Counted from the stretch's first letter, positions 50,202 through 60,454 are shown. The stretch is 64,000 bases of DNA from JAWPMV01 sp039819665 (GCA_039819665.1 JBCBRM010000001.1:62001-126000); one strand, 5' to 3'. Notes: generated by a model from the sequence alone, not told the origin. Made by a program: numbers and translations.

Positions 50202-51146
50202 CTAGGCATCTTCCCAAAAAGCTCGAATCTTTGCTAAATCCTTTTTCATGGCTTCATAGACAATTTCAGGAGATGAAGATAATTCTTTTGCTCCGTGCTC
50301 CGCTCCTCCCAAAGGATATTCCAGGTGAAGAGAAACCGGGACATGGATTTTGTATTGTTTTAGCAAACGGAAGTAGGTCGGAAAATCTACCATACCTTCT
50401 CCGATAGGAGTATTGACAACCCTCCATTTCCCTTTGACTTTTTCCCATTTGAAGTCCTTTAGAACGATCGTTTTAATCTGGTCCTTGATTAGTCTCAATC
50501 CATTTTTCCACGAAAGCCCCCCTTCTACCATAGCATGACGGATATCGTATTGAATCCCAAAATGCGCGGTCTTTTCAGGGGGAAGCATTTGGGCTATTTC
50601 CCAGATTTCTGAGCCTACTCCCAGGCCTGCATGATTTTGATAAGCGCCTATTATGCCTAGTTTTTGATTGAGTTGAGAAAGTTTGGCGACTTTGCTTTTA
50701 CAAGCAGCAAGGGTTTCCTGCATGGATTCTTTCTCAGAGAATCTATAATAAGCCGAACGATAATATTTGATGCCTTGGGCCGCCACTGCTTTTAGGACAG
50801 CCATATCTCTTTCCTTGCCACTATCCGAAACTCCCGTAGTAATCAATTGACATCTCGAACCACCTGCCTTGATTTTTGCAATGGCCTGAGGCAAATCTCT
50901 TTCCACAAATTCTGGCAATACATGTCCCTTGGGCCTTACTGTCAAATCCACGCCGTCAAAGCCTATTTCGGCTGCTTTTTCGCCGAGCTCTTCGTAGGAG
51001 AGAAATTGGAGCTGTTTGGAAAAAATATGAATGGAAAGCGGATTCGATTTATTTTCCTCCCAAAGCTGAGATGTGTGAATGAAGGGGAAGGCACTACAGG
51101 CGAGTAGGGTTTTTTTTAGAAATTTTCGCCGGGACTTAGTATACAT
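50202..51146 (-). CDS. Sugar phosphate isomerase/epimerase-like TIM barrel, Tat-exported (second copy)
   Basis: 314 residues. Tat-like signal KSRRKFLKKTLLACSAFPF. TIM-barrel blocks are YEELGEKAAEIGFDGVDLTVRP, QLITTGVSDSG, YQNHAGLGVG, FGIQYDIRHAMVEGG, KTIVLKDFKWEKV and VSLHLEYPLGGAEHGA, in the same AP-endonuclease-2 family as 46029-46949 but clearly diverged. The pattern with YQNHAG and KDF suggests a keto-sugar or inosose isomerase-type activity in the periplasm. Single gene; the 3' neighbour is on the same strand (ggt) with a 261-bp gap. Confidence 0.88.
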   Translation of the reverse strand: MYTKSRRKFLKKTLLACSAFPFIHTSQLWEENKSNPLSIHIFSKQLQFLSYEELGEKAAEIGFDGVDLTVRPKGHVLPEFVERDLPQAIAKIKAGGSRCQLITTGVSDSGKERDMAVLKAVAAQGIKYYRSAYYRFSEKESMQETLAACKSKVAKLSQLNQKLGIIGAYQNHAGLGVGSEIWEIAQMLPPEKTAHFGIQYDIRHAMVEGGLSWKNGLRLIKDQIKTIVLKDFKWEKVKGKWRVVNTPIGEGMVDFPTYFRLLKQYKIHVPVSLHLEYPLGGAEHGAKELSSSPEIVYEAMKKDLAKIRAFWEDA

Positions 51147-51457
51147 AGAAAAAGGGCTTTAGGAAATTTACTGTTTGGGACGATCTCGACACGCAATCCC
51201 TCTGGAAGGTACAAAAGCCTGCTGGCAATTCAAGCTGTCAATCTTTCTTCCGAATCCTACAATAATTCCTGCAAACATTATTGAACTCCCCATTTATGTA
51301 TTCAAAGGAATAATAGATGGATTCGTGGGAGTAAATCCTTGCTTTGCGAATTATGTTTTGTATTCCCTGAAGGCTTGAGCTTCTTTATTGAAGTAGCGAA
51401 ATGCTACAGAAAAAAAAGATTTGTGGCGTCTGAAAATGCGAAATTATATAACCTAAG
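51147..51457. other. Intergenic region, divergent starts of the isomerase and esterase genes
   Basis: 311 bp between divergent gene starts. A 67-codon frame on the plus strand (51175-51378) has no recognisable content. A/T-rich sequence near 51395-51450 probably holds the esterase promoter, but no exact TAnnTTTG box is visible. Confidence 0.4.
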
Positions 51458-52693
51458 ATGAAAAATTTAGCTCTACTTCTTATCGGGATTTTGTTTTATG
51501 CTTATGGATTTACTCAGTCAGAGGAAATCGTGTTGGGTAAAATAGAATCCTTTAAATCCGAAATATTAGACGAGGAAAGAAAACTCTGGATTTATGTACC
51601 CAAAGGCAGTGAAGATGATGTTTTCACTAGACAAAGATATCCTGTGGTGTACTTATTGGATGGAGATGGTCATTTTTTCTCCGTAGCAGGAATGATACGG
51701 CAATTAAGCGAAGTGAATGCCAATACCGTTTTACCTAAAATGATTGTGGTAGGAATTCCCAATACCAATCGAATGAGAGATCTTACTCCTTCAAAACCTG
51801 AGCCGGGAGATGATCCGTTTATGAGTGCGGCTATGCTAGAATCTGCAGGAGGAGGGGATGATTTTATGGCCTTTCTTGAGAAAGAACTTATTCCCCACAT
51901 AGAGACAAACTATCGTACCGAGCCATACCGAATGATCATTGGACATTCACTGGGCGGATTGACAGTTATGAATATTCTCCAGAATAAACCAGAACTATTC
52001 AATGCCTATGTCTCGATTGATCCATCTATGTCCTGGCATAAGCAAAAATTACTACAGGAAATGAAGCAGAATGATTTTGGCGAAAGCTATAAGAATAAAA
52101 GCTTGTTCATGGGCTTTGCAAATACTATGGCTGAGGGAATGGATATAGCAACTGTAAAAAATGATAAATCCCCCAATACCTTCCACATTCGTTCCATTCT
52201 CGAACTCGACACTTTTTTAGATTCAAAAAAGGGCACACTGGATTACGAAGGAGTTTATTATGCAGAAGATAATCATGGCTCTGTACCCCTGATTACTGAG
52301 TATGATGCCTTTCGCTATATCTTCAAAGGGCATAGCTTGAATTTGGGGCCGGAAGATTTCATGAATCCTGAGAGTGATTTGGCTGGCAAGTTTAAAAAGC
52401 ACTACCAAAAGCTGAGCGATAAATTTGGCTATGAAAAAAAGCCGGAAGAAGCATTCCTCAATGCGATCGGCTATCAATTCCTGCAAATGAACATGCATGA
52501 GAAATCAGAGAAAATCTTCAAACTCAATATTCACTTTTACCCCAATAGTTTCAATGTCTATGATTCTCTGGGAGACCTTTACCTTGCCAAAGGGGATAAA
52601 GAAAAAGCAAAGGAGAATTTTAGAAAGGCGCTCTCGATTAATAGTGAGTCGAAAGCTTCTCTAGAAAAATTGAAAAAGCTGGAGAGCGAATAA
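51458..52693 (+). CDS. Exported alpha/beta hydrolase (putative esterase) with C-terminal TPR
   Basis: 411 residues. Signal peptide 1-20 (ILFYAYGFTQ). An esterase D/BesA-type fold (PF00756) has RKLWIYVPKG, YPVVYLLDGDGHFFS, and the nucleophile Ser164 in IIGHSLGGLTVMN. The catalytic His is likely in YYAEDNHGSVPLI (about residue 270). A short TPR-like helical tail (NVYDSLGDLYLAKGDKEKAKENFRKALSI) ends the protein. Relatives cleave acyl or siderophore esters in the periplasm. The TPR tail on such an esterase is recurrent in Bacteroidota. Confidence 0.9.
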   Translation: MKNLALLLIGILFYAYGFTQSEEIVLGKIESFKSEILDEERKLWIYVPKGSEDDVFTRQRYPVVYLLDGDGHFFSVAGMIRQLSEVNANTVLPKMIVVGIPNTNRMRDLTPSKPEPGDDPFMSAAMLESAGGGDDFMAFLEKELIPHIETNYRTEPYRMIIGHSLGGLTVMNILQNKPELFNAYVSIDPSMSWHKQKLLQEMKQNDFGESYKNKSLFMGFANTMAEGMDIATVKNDKSPNTFHIRSILELDTFLDSKKGTLDYEGVYYAEDNHGSVPLITEYDAFRYIFKGHSLNLGPEDFMNPESDLAGKFKKHYQKLSDKFGYEKKPEEAFLNAIGYQFLQMNMHEKSEKIFKLNIHFYPNSFNVYDSLGDLYLAKGDKEKAKENFRKALSINSESKASLEKLKKLESE

Positions 52694-52779
52694 AACGGAA
52701 TGTTAAAAACTTTCCTGATAATATTTTTGGTAAACGGTATGGGAAGTCGGCTGTAAAAAGCTTACTTCCCATTTTACTA

Positions 52780-54186
52780 TCATACCCAATTGGGTCTTTT
52801 TGCCTGCTGTAAAGCTGTCGCAAATGATTTTACCGATCGACTTATGTCCGCTTCTGTGGTTGCCCAGGAACAAACACTGATGCGGATAATACGCTTTCCA
52901 TTCCAGCTTGATCCGCCTACCCAACATTCACGCAGTTCCTGAACCCGGGCAATAAGCGCATCCGTTTGCTCATCACTTTCACAGGCAATCATGACTTGAT
53001 TAAATACCACTTCGTTCAAGACCTCCAATCCTTCGATTTGGTTTAGCTCGCGGGCAAATTGTTGGGCAGCTTTGTACATGCCATAAACCATTTCATCTAT
53101 ACCTGCTTTCCCCAAATACCTCATCACCGCCCAAAGCTCAATAATTCTTGATCTGCGAGACATTTCAGGAGTGAAGAACATTCCATCTCTTTCCTTGCTC
53201 AAAATGATATAGCCTGCTGTCATATGGAGGGCTGCAACCAGTGCTTCTTTATCCGCACATAAAACAATTCCGCTATCGTAAGGTGTATTCAGGGTTTTGT
53301 GACCATCTACAGCCCAGGAAGTACCCAAATTCATGCCCTGGGTCAAATGAGCTAATTTCTCAACAGCACCCGCCCAAAGTCCGAAAGCTCCATCTATGTG
53401 TACCCAGGCATCAGCTGCTTGCGCTTTTTTGCAGGCAACCTCCAGGGGATCGAAAGAACCACTATTTACATTACCCGCCTGAAGAATCAGGATGGAATGA
53501 GCATCCAGTTCCGGGAGATTCTCTACCAGTAATCGGCCCTGATCATCGACTTCTACCCATTCGATGTTTTGCTTTCCCAGTCCCAAAATCGAAATGGCTT
53601 TCAAAACAGTTGAGTGTGCATGTTTACCTGTTACGATTCGTACAGGAGGAGCACTGTGGAGCCCTTGTTCATTAATGTCCCAGCCTTGCTTTTGGAGGAT
53701 GCGATAGCGAGCTGCTGCCAGGCCGCAAAGATTTGCCATAGAAGTTCCGCTGACAAAGCCAGCTACCGTTTCTTCAGGCAGGCCAAAGAGTTCTTTTAGC
53801 CAGCTTTCTACTACCGTTTCCAATTTAGATACGATAGGCGAAATGACGTGCATGGCCGTATTCTGATCCCAAAAGGTACCGAGCATTTTGGCTGCCTGTC
53901 CTACCGGAACGGAACTCCCATTTACAAAGCCATGATATCGACCCCCGATTTGAGCCATCGTAGCGGGTGCTCCATAGGTATTGAGCTTTTTCAATACTTC
54001 AGAAGCATCAGAAGAATCCTTCGGTAAGTTTTCATCAAAATGTGAGAGATCTGCCAGCGCTTCCTCACTGGGATAGATATTTCGGTCATAGACCTCCTCA
54101 ATATATTGAAATGCATACTGAAGGGCTTCCTCGAAGATCTTTTTCTCCTGCATCTCAGAGAACATATTTGCTTGGATTTGATTCAT
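52780..54186 (-). CDS. Pyridoxal-phosphate-dependent group II amino acid decarboxylase
   Basis: 468 residues. The stacking residue is in TGKHAHSTVLKA (His190/His191). PLP pyridine Asp265 is in VHIDGAFGLWAG, and the Schiff-base Lys297 is in SWAVDGHKTLNTPYDSG. It belongs to the aromatic-L-amino-acid/glutamate decarboxylase-like group (PF00282) with GGRYHGFVNGSSVPVGQAAKMLGTFWDQN and SGTSMANLCGLAAAR. The substrate cannot be fixed from these motifs. It is cytoplasmic, as no signal peptide is present. Divergent from the second TonB receptor by 176 bp. Confidence 0.93.
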   Translation of the reverse strand: MNQIQANMFSEMQEKKIFEEALQYAFQYIEEVYDRNIYPSEEALADLSHFDENLPKDSSDASEVLKKLNTYGAPATMAQIGGRYHGFVNGSSVPVGQAAKMLGTFWDQNTAMHVISPIVSKLETVVESWLKELFGLPEETVAGFVSGTSMANLCGLAAARYRILQKQGWDINEQGLHSAPPVRIVTGKHAHSTVLKAISILGLGKQNIEWVEVDDQGRLLVENLPELDAHSILILQAGNVNSGSFDPLEVACKKAQAADAWVHIDGAFGLWAGAVEKLAHLTQGMNLGTSWAVDGHKTLNTPYDSGIVLCADKEALVAALHMTAGYIILSKERDGMFFTPEMSRRSRIIELWAVMRYLGKAGIDEMVYGMYKAAQQFARELNQIEGLEVLNEVVFNQVMIACESDEQTDALIARVQELRECWVGGSSWNGKRIIRISVCSWATTEADISRSVKSFATALQQAKRPNWV

Positions 54187-54362
54187 GCGCCTTTAAAGAT
54201 TTATTCTTGGCCAAAGGTACTTAAGGCTTTCGAAAATCGTATCGATTTTTTATCCAGCATCTCAACCCTCACATTCCGCATTCCAGCATTTTCTACTCTA
54301 ATAAAGGAAGACTTCTTTTCAGATTTGGAGTATCGTATTTAATCACAATCAAATATCCTAAC

Positions 54363-56738
54363 ATGAAATCTATCTTCTTATCCATTGTTTTGTATCTGAT
54401 CGCAGCCTTTTGCTATGCACAGACCGGCAGCATTCAGGGTACAGTTACAGACCAACAATCAGAAGGCCCACTTTTCGGTGCGGTAGTCGAAGTTTTGGGA
54501 GTTGAGCCTGTTCTGGGGGCTGTAACAAATGAACAAGGATACTTCACACTGAAGGGGGTACCAGTGGGGAGAAATGCAATTCGGGTGAAATTTTTAGGCT
54601 ACGAAAGCCTTACACTTCCAAACATTGAGGTTAGCTCAGGGAAAGATGTGATCCTCAATCTTAGCCTCAAGGAAAGTCTGGTCCAGATGGATGAGGTCGT
54701 CATTGTAGATGAAACCATCAAGGACAAAGCCCAGAATGAAATGGTGAGTATCTCTGCTCGTCAGTTTAGTCTGGAAGAAGTCAACCGTTATGCGGGTGGG
54801 CGTAGCGATGTCGCTCGTCTGGCTGCCAACTTTGCCGGAGTTTCTGCTCCGGATGATTCAAGAAATGATATAGTGATTCGCGGGAATTCACCGACCGGTA
54901 TCCTTTGGCGAATCGAAGGCATTCCGGTTCCTAATCCTAATCACTTCTCCACCTTCGGAACTACAGGGGGACCCGTAAGTGCCCTCAATCCTAACGTACT
55001 GCGAAATTCTGACTTTATTACCTCTGCCTTCCCAGCCGAATATGGAAACGCCAATGCCGGGGTATTTGATATTGGTTTCCGTAACGGCAATAGAGACAGA
55101 CATGAGAGAACGATTCAGGTAGGGGCCTTTAGTGGATTAGAAGCGATGCTGGAAGGACCTGTAAATAAAAATGGAGGATCGTATTTGGTTTCAGGACGTT
55201 ATTCTTTTGTAGGTCTGATTGGAGCTGGAGCTACCTCTGCCGTTCCCAATTATCAGGACGTTTCTTTTAAGCTGGATTTTGGAAATAGTCCTGCTGGAAG
55301 ATTTACCCTATTTGGTATAGGAGGAAGATCTGATATTGATTTCCTGGGATCAGAAATTGATTCTACAGACCTTTTTGCTGCTGAGGACGAGGATGCTTTT
55401 TATACAGGGCGATTTGGAGTAGTTGGATTAAAACACAATCTCTTGTTGGGAACAAAGACCTATCTGAGAACAGTCGTGGGGGCTTCAAATAGAGGAAACA
55501 GCTTTGAGCAAGATCGCTATTTTAATTTGGGGCAAGCCGATGAATTTAAACGCCGCATTACCCAGGCCGAAAATGATGAAACTCGCTATACCGTCAGCTC
55601 ATTCCTCAATACCAAACTCAATGCAAGACAAACGATAAGAGTTGGTGTCCTCTATGAGAACTTTTCAACCAATTCGATTTTGGAAGATAGAGCTGATGCG
55701 CCTGATTTGGATGGAGATGGAGAACCTGATTGGTTTACCGTCTATGATATAGATGGCTCTTACAGCCTTATTCAACCATACGTACAAACCCAATACAGAA
55801 TTTCTGAGGCACTTACCTTAAACGCGGGAGTTCATGGTCAGTATTCAAATCTCAATGACCAGTTTGTCGTAGAACCCAGAGCTTCTTTGAGCTATGATAT
55901 CAATGACAAAAACAAACTGACACTGGGATATGGTATGCATAACCAAACCGGGCCTTTGCCTATCCTATTCCTCAATGAAGATGTCAATGGAGAATTACGG
56001 AGAACCAATGAAGACCTGGATTTCATCCGCTCACAACATTATGTATTGGCTTATGATGCCAAATTGAGCTCAGACTGGCGGATCAAGACGGAAGTTTATT
56101 ACCAAGACATAGATCGTGCACCTATCGAAAGCTTCGCTAGCAGTTATTCTGTGCTGACAGAAGGAGCAGACTTTGTTTTCTCAGATGACAAAACTTCTTT
56201 GGTGAGTGAGGGAACTGGATTTAACAGAGGCCTGGAGATAACTGTTGAAAAATTTTACAGCAAAGGATATCACGTTCTATTTACCACTTCTTTATTCGAA
56301 AGTAAGTATACAGGTAGCGATGGGATCGAGCGAAACACTCCGTTCAACAATGGCTATGTAATCAATCTTTTAGGAGGGAGAGAATTTAAAGTAGGAAAAA
56401 GAAATGCCGTTGTCATCGATTCCCGTCTGACTACCTCAGGAGGAAACTGGTACACGCCTGTAAATTTAGCCGCATCCAGAGAACTGGGAGTGGAAGTAAG
56501 AGAAGAAGATAGAGCCTTTAGTGAGCAATATGATGCCTATTTCCGCTGGGACCTTAGAATGGGATTCAAACTGAATAGTGCCAGCAAAAAGCTTTCTCAC
56601 CAATTCTATGTTGACTTTCAAAACCTGACTGACAGAGACAACATTTTCATCCGCCGCTACAACCGCCTGACAAATGAAATAAATCAGGTGAATCAGGTCG
56701 GACTCTTTGTTGACTTTCTGTATCGAGTGCAGTTTTAG
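54363..56738 (+). CDS. TonB-dependent outer-membrane receptor (second)
   Basis: 791 residues. Signal peptide 1-19 (LYLIAAFCYAQ). A CarboxypepD_reg-like domain (about 22-105: GSIQGTVTDQQSEGPLFGAVVEV) precedes the plug (RSDVARLAANFAGVSAPDDSRNDIVIRGNSPTG; ITSAFPAEYGNANAGVFDI). The beta-barrel ends in an aromatic (VDFLYRVQF). A calcium-like DLDGDGEPDW loop sits in a predicted extracellular region (about residue 455). It transports an unknown ligand; no SusD partner is present. An octamer hairpin element and a strong terminator follow the stop. Confidence 0.93.
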   Translation: MKSIFLSIVLYLIAAFCYAQTGSIQGTVTDQQSEGPLFGAVVEVLGVEPVLGAVTNEQGYFTLKGVPVGRNAIRVKFLGYESLTLPNIEVSSGKDVILNLSLKESLVQMDEVVIVDETIKDKAQNEMVSISARQFSLEEVNRYAGGRSDVARLAANFAGVSAPDDSRNDIVIRGNSPTGILWRIEGIPVPNPNHFSTFGTTGGPVSALNPNVLRNSDFITSAFPAEYGNANAGVFDIGFRNGNRDRHERTIQVGAFSGLEAMLEGPVNKNGGSYLVSGRYSFVGLIGAGATSAVPNYQDVSFKLDFGNSPAGRFTLFGIGGRSDIDFLGSEIDSTDLFAAEDEDAFYTGRFGVVGLKHNLLLGTKTYLRTVVGASNRGNSFEQDRYFNLGQADEFKRRITQAENDETRYTVSSFLNTKLNARQTIRVGVLYENFSTNSILEDRADAPDLDGDGEPDWFTVYDIDGSYSLIQPYVQTQYRISEALTLNAGVHGQYSNLNDQFVVEPRASLSYDINDKNKLTLGYGMHNQTGPLPILFLNEDVNGELRRTNEDLDFIRSQHYVLAYDAKLSSDWRIKTEVYYQDIDRAPIESFASSYSVLTEGADFVFSDDKTSLVSEGTGFNRGLEITVEKFYSKGYHVLFTTSLFESKYTGSDGIERNTPFNNGYVINLLGGREFKVGKRNAVVIDSRLTTSGGNWYTPVNLAASRELGVEVREEDRAFSEQYDAYFRWDLRMGFKLNSASKKLSHQFYVDFQNLTDRDNIFIRRYNRLTNEINQVNQVGLFVDFLYRVQF

Positions 56739-56740
56739 GG

Positions 56741-56812
56741 AAACGTGTTGGAGTGTTTGTGTGTTAGCATTATCTGTGCATCAAATAATAACTCTAATAC
56801 CCCAACACGCTT
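56741..56812 (+). repeat. Octamer-unit hairpin element, copy 3
   Basis: Begins 3 nt after the TonB receptor TAG with AAACGTGTTGGAG, then octamers GTGTTTGT and GTGTTAGC. The far arm (ACTCTAATACCCCAACACGC) reverse-complemented gives GTGTTGGG and GTATTAGA. Confidence 0.7.
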
Positions 56813-56838
56813 CAAAAGAACATGACGTACAGTATTAG

Positions 56839-56886
56839 CGCGGGGGCACGAGGGACTGATTTGTAAAAGTGTCTCCGCGTTTTTTC
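56839..56886 (+). terminator. Rho-independent terminator of the second TonB receptor gene
   Basis: CGCGGGGGCAC (56839-56849) pairs with GTGTCTCCGCG (56869-56879), 11 bp with two G-T wobbles, followed by TTTTTT. Confidence 0.8.
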
Positions 56887-56921
56887 TCAAAATGTTATAT
56901 TGATGGGATTCTTTTTAGGAA

Positions 56922-57992
56922 ATGCTTAAACCGAATATAAAATACCTGGCATTTGATGATCGAAAGTTTACACTTTTGGGCATACCTACAATTACGGTTC
57001 TTATTCCGTGGATCTTTTTTGCCATTCCACTAGATGAATATCCGACTGTAGCTCATCAAAAAATCCCGGAAAGTTTTATCTACTGTACGTTCTTTTGGCT
57101 GTCCAACCGGTATTTGCTCATAAAACTCAGAGAAAGGTACTTAAAACTGGATCAGGCACTAAAACGTCTTTTCATACAATTCGGCTTCATCATACTAATT
57201 ACTCCTTTAGTCGATGTTGTTTTTGGGCTTATTATCAACTGCTTTTACACGGTATTTGAAATAGAAGAACTCTGCCGGACCACTTTTTTCCAGGGAGCTG
57301 TTGCCACCATATTTGTTAGTATTACGGTGCTGGCTTTGTATGAAGCTATATACTTTTTTTATAAATATAAAGACGCAATTATTGAAAAGGAACAATTGCA
57401 GCAGGCGCATATTCAAAGTCAACTGGACAATTTGAGGAATCAGATTAATCCTCATTTTCTCTTTAATAGTCTGAATACCCTGATGAATCTCATTCCTACC
57501 GATTCAGACCGGGCCATGAACTATTTGAGTAAACTTTCCCGCTTTTATCGATATGCTGTGGGTAACCGTGAACAGGCGAGTGTGCCGGTAAAAACAGAAT
57601 TGGAAAATCTCGAGCTTTATTCAGATTTGTTACGAGAGCGTTTTGGGCCGAGTATAGAAATAAAGCTTCCAGAGCAAATTCCGATGTCAGGTTACTTACC
57701 TCCTTTAAGCCTCCAGATGTTGTTGGAAAATGCTGTCAAGCACAATATCGTTTCTCGAACAAGGCCCTTGAAAATTGAAATCTTATACGATGAAATCAGC
57801 CACTATATTTGGGTGAAAAACAATGTCCAGAAAAAAATTCAGGCAATAGAATCGACCGGTATGGGACTCAGTAATATCCGAAAACGTCTTTCTTTTTTTA
57901 CCAGTCAACCGTTACAGGTTCTGGATACCCAAACGAGTTTTGAGGTTGGACTTCCTATTATCGATATATCCAAAAATAAAACTCTCCTTTAG
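56922..57992 (+). CDS. LytS-type membrane histidine kinase (His_kinase family)
   Basis: 356 residues. About four N-terminal transmembrane helices (about 18-36, 50-66, 83-110 and 125-147) precede a coiled linker. The His_kinase domain has the phospho-acceptor His178 in NQINPHFLFNSLN, then YLSKLSRFYRYAVG and LENLELYSDLLRERFG. A minimal ATPase has LPPLSLQMLLENAVKHN (N box) and STGMGLSNIRKRL (G box). It is a two-component sensor that phosphorylates the LytTR regulator 20 nt downstream. The signal is unknown. Confidence 0.93.
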   Translation: MLKPNIKYLAFDDRKFTLLGIPTITVLIPWIFFAIPLDEYPTVAHQKIPESFIYCTFFWLSNRYLLIKLRERYLKLDQALKRLFIQFGFIILITPLVDVVFGLIINCFYTVFEIEELCRTTFFQGAVATIFVSITVLALYEAIYFFYKYKDAIIEKEQLQQAHIQSQLDNLRNQINPHFLFNSLNTLMNLIPTDSDRAMNYLSKLSRFYRYAVGNREQASVPVKTELENLELYSDLLRERFGPSIEIKLPEQIPMSGYLPPLSLQMLLENAVKHNIVSRTRPLKIEILYDEISHYIWVKNNVQKKIQAIESTGMGLSNIRKRLSFFTSQPLQVLDTQTSFEVGLPIIDISKNKTLL

Positions 57993-58012
57993 CCTAAAAA
58001 TTTAGGAGTAAG

Positions 58013-58771
58013 ATGAAAGTAATTCTCATTGAAGACGAAATAAATGCTTACGAGTATCTGAAAACTATTTTGCCCAAAACGGGTGTGGAAATAGAAATAC
58101 TCGCTCATCTGGATAGTGTACAGGATTCAGTCAACTGGCTGGACCAACATGAAGCCCCGGACTTGATATTTCTAGATATCCAATTAGCAGATGGGCTAAG
58201 TTTTGAGATTTTCAATCATGTAGAGGTAAAAGCGCCGATCATTTTCACTACGGCTTATGATCAATATGCGATAGATGCGTTTAAATTCAATAGCATCGAT
58301 TATTTGCTTAAACCCATTCATGTTGAGGACCTGAAAAAGGCCTTAAAAAAGTACCAAGACTACCACAAGGAAGATAGTAAAGACCTTCGCCATCAATTGC
58401 AGGCCCTTATGGGCAATTTTAATCAGCAAAAAAAGAACCGCTGTTTAGTGAAAAGAGGAGATCACTTTGAATTCGTGGATGTTTCGGACATCGTTTTCGT
58501 AAACTCTGAGGAAAGCATCACCTTTCTTCATACCCGGGATACGAGAAGGCATATTTATAATCACACCCTTGAAGGATTGATGATTTCTCTTGATCCCCAA
58601 AAGTTTTTTCAGATCAATCGACACCAGATCGTCAATATTGATAGCATACATAAAATCTATCCTTATTTCAATCAACGACTCAAACTGGAGTTAAACGTCA
58701 AAACAGGAGAACTGGATTTTATCGTGAGCCGCTCCAAACTCAATCAGTTCAAGTCCTGGGTTGATTCCTGA
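58013..58771 (+). CDS. LytTR-family response regulator
   Basis: 252 residues. The receiver domain (1-120) has acidic pocket EDE near residue 8, phospho-acceptor Asp55 (LIFLDIQLADG) and Lys100 (IDYLLKPIH). After a linker, the LytTR DNA-binding domain (about 145-250) has KNRCLVKRGDHFEFVDVSDIVFVNSEESITFLHT and FFQINRHQIVNIDSIHKI, the usual beta-strand and recognition sequence. Paired with the upstream kinase in one transcript. The target genes cannot be identified from this window. Confidence 0.94.
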   Translation: MKVILIEDEINAYEYLKTILPKTGVEIEILAHLDSVQDSVNWLDQHEAPDLIFLDIQLADGLSFEIFNHVEVKAPIIFTTAYDQYAIDAFKFNSIDYLLKPIHVEDLKKALKKYQDYHKEDSKDLRHQLQALMGNFNQQKKNRCLVKRGDHFEFVDVSDIVFVNSEESITFLHTRDTRRHIYNHTLEGLMISLDPQKFFQINRHQIVNIDSIHKIYPYFNQRLKLELNVKTGELDFIVSRSKLNQFKSWVDS

Positions 58772-58888
58772 GAAAAGACTTTGTCGAATAAAGAGTATAT
58801 TTAGGGTTAAATCATTCTTTGTTCGTTTCTGCTAATTCGTTTTTAGTACAAACCAGCCAAGTTTGGGATCATTGATTACCCTGGTACT

Positions 58889-60454
58889 ATGGAGCAGAAA
58901 CGATATGAGGTGGAAGCCTCAACGCTTTTTTCAGAAAGCAAAATCTGGCAACTCAATCGAGATTACTATAATAAAGAAGGAATAAAGGCCTGGCAGACGG
59001 GTACGGTTCCCCATTATCTTACCAGCAATGCGATGGTAGGGAAAACCTATGCAGAGCTTATCTTCGGCATACTCAAGGATTTAGGTCGGATGGGTAAGGT
59101 TCATGAAAAAGTATATATTCTTGAAATGGGAGCAGGACATGGTAGGCTATGCTTTCATATTCTCCTTCAACTAGAGAAGCTTTTACGGACTGCTTTGATT
59201 CCTTTACCGAATTATTGTTACATCCTAAGTGATATAGCGGAGGATAATTTGCTTTTTCTGGAAGAGCATCCTCAATTTTTAGAATTTTTGGAGAAAGGGA
59301 ACCTGGATGTAGCCTTTTTCGATAGCAGCCAGAGTAAAAAAATCAGGCTCCGAAAAAGTGGAATTGACATTCATCCGCAGAGTCTTACGCAGCCTTTAAT
59401 TACCCTGGCAAATTACCTGTTTGATTCCCTGCCGGTAGATCTCTATCAGATCAAAGAGGACCAATTACATGCATGCTCTGTCTCCTTAAGTTCAAAGCAT
59501 AACCCAGATGAGCTAAATGAAGCAGATTTACTTGAGGAACTGGAAATTGATTTTCAAAAGAAAGAGCTGGGAGCAGCTTCAAAAGTGTATGAGGATCCGG
59601 TTTTGAATGAAATTCTCCATGAATACCGGGAAAAATTGCAGGATAGTTTTCTTTTTTTTCCGGAGAAAAGCCTAAGCTGTTTAAAGAATTTAAAGGAGCT
59701 TTCTCAAATGGGACTCATTCTGATTTCCATGGACAAAGGCTATCATAATTTGCATGATCTGGAAGGCAAAGAGGAACCACGCATGGTAACTCATGGAAGT
59801 ATGTCCTTTTGGGTAAATTATCATGCCTTTGCCAGCTACTGTAAGAAGATTGGAGGCAAAGCTTTATTACCTACGGGGTCGAGTTTTCGACTGGAGCTTC
59901 CGCTTATGCTTTTTTTAGAGGAGGGAGATTCCTTTGTTGAAACGCAAGTAGCATACCAGCGATTTGTCAATGATTTTGGGCCGGATGATTTTAATAGCCT
60001 GAAACGCTTTTCTCTTAAGGGGTTAGAAAAGGCAAATATTTCTGAGCTTCTGGCTTTGATGCGATTTGGAGTATATGATTCCACTTTATTCAAAAATATC
60101 CTGCCTACCTTAAAGATTCTGAGTGGGAGAGTTACCTTTAATGAACGTGCACATCTGGCAAGGACCATGCACAAAGTCTGGGAGAACTATTTTATAATTC
60201 ATGAGCCTCAGGACTTAGCCTTTGAAATGGCCAGTATTTTTTATACCCTGGGATTTTATCAGGATTCTTTGGTATTTTTTAAATACTCCATTCAGGAATT
60301 TGGCTACAGTCCGGATACCTATTTCAATAGTGCCCTTTGTTACTACCAATTGAGGGAGGATAAGCTCTTTTTGAAAACGGTGAAAGCAGCAAAGCAAGCA
60401 TATCCCGAATTTGAGAAGTTTTCAGAATTAGATAGACTGGATTTAAGCGCATAA
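58889..60454 (+). CDS. MidA/NDUFAF7-like SAM-dependent methyltransferase-type protein with helical tail
   Basis: 521 residues, no signal peptide. SAM-site-like motif EMGAGHGRLCFHILLQLEKLL (residues about 72-92), second strand YCYILSDIAEDNLLFLEEHP, and ANYLFDSLPVDLYQI, the DUF185-type motif where MidA has an ANEFFDALPV-like block. The middle segment has LILISMDKGYHN and WVNYHAFASYCKKIGG. The last 110 residues are TPR-like helices (YTLGFYQDSLVFFKYSIQEFG; YFNSALCYYQLREDKLFLKTVKAAKQAYPEF). MidA relatives methylate an Arg of a respiratory complex I subunit; this protein may differ. It follows the LytTR regulator by 117 bp. Substrate uncertain. Confidence 0.78.
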   Translation: MEQKRYEVEASTLFSESKIWQLNRDYYNKEGIKAWQTGTVPHYLTSNAMVGKTYAELIFGILKDLGRMGKVHEKVYILEMGAGHGRLCFHILLQLEKLLRTALIPLPNYCYILSDIAEDNLLFLEEHPQFLEFLEKGNLDVAFFDSSQSKKIRLRKSGIDIHPQSLTQPLITLANYLFDSLPVDLYQIKEDQLHACSVSLSSKHNPDELNEADLLEELEIDFQKKELGAASKVYEDPVLNEILHEYREKLQDSFLFFPEKSLSCLKNLKELSQMGLILISMDKGYHNLHDLEGKEEPRMVTHGSMSFWVNYHAFASYCKKIGGKALLPTGSSFRLELPLMLFLEEGDSFVETQVAYQRFVNDFGPDDFNSLKRFSLKGLEKANISELLALMRFGVYDSTLFKNILPTLKILSGRVTFNERAHLARTMHKVWENYFIIHEPQDLAFEMASIFYTLGFYQDSLVFFKYSIQEFGYSPDTYFNSALCYYQLREDKLFLKTVKAAKQAYPEFEKFSELDRLDLSA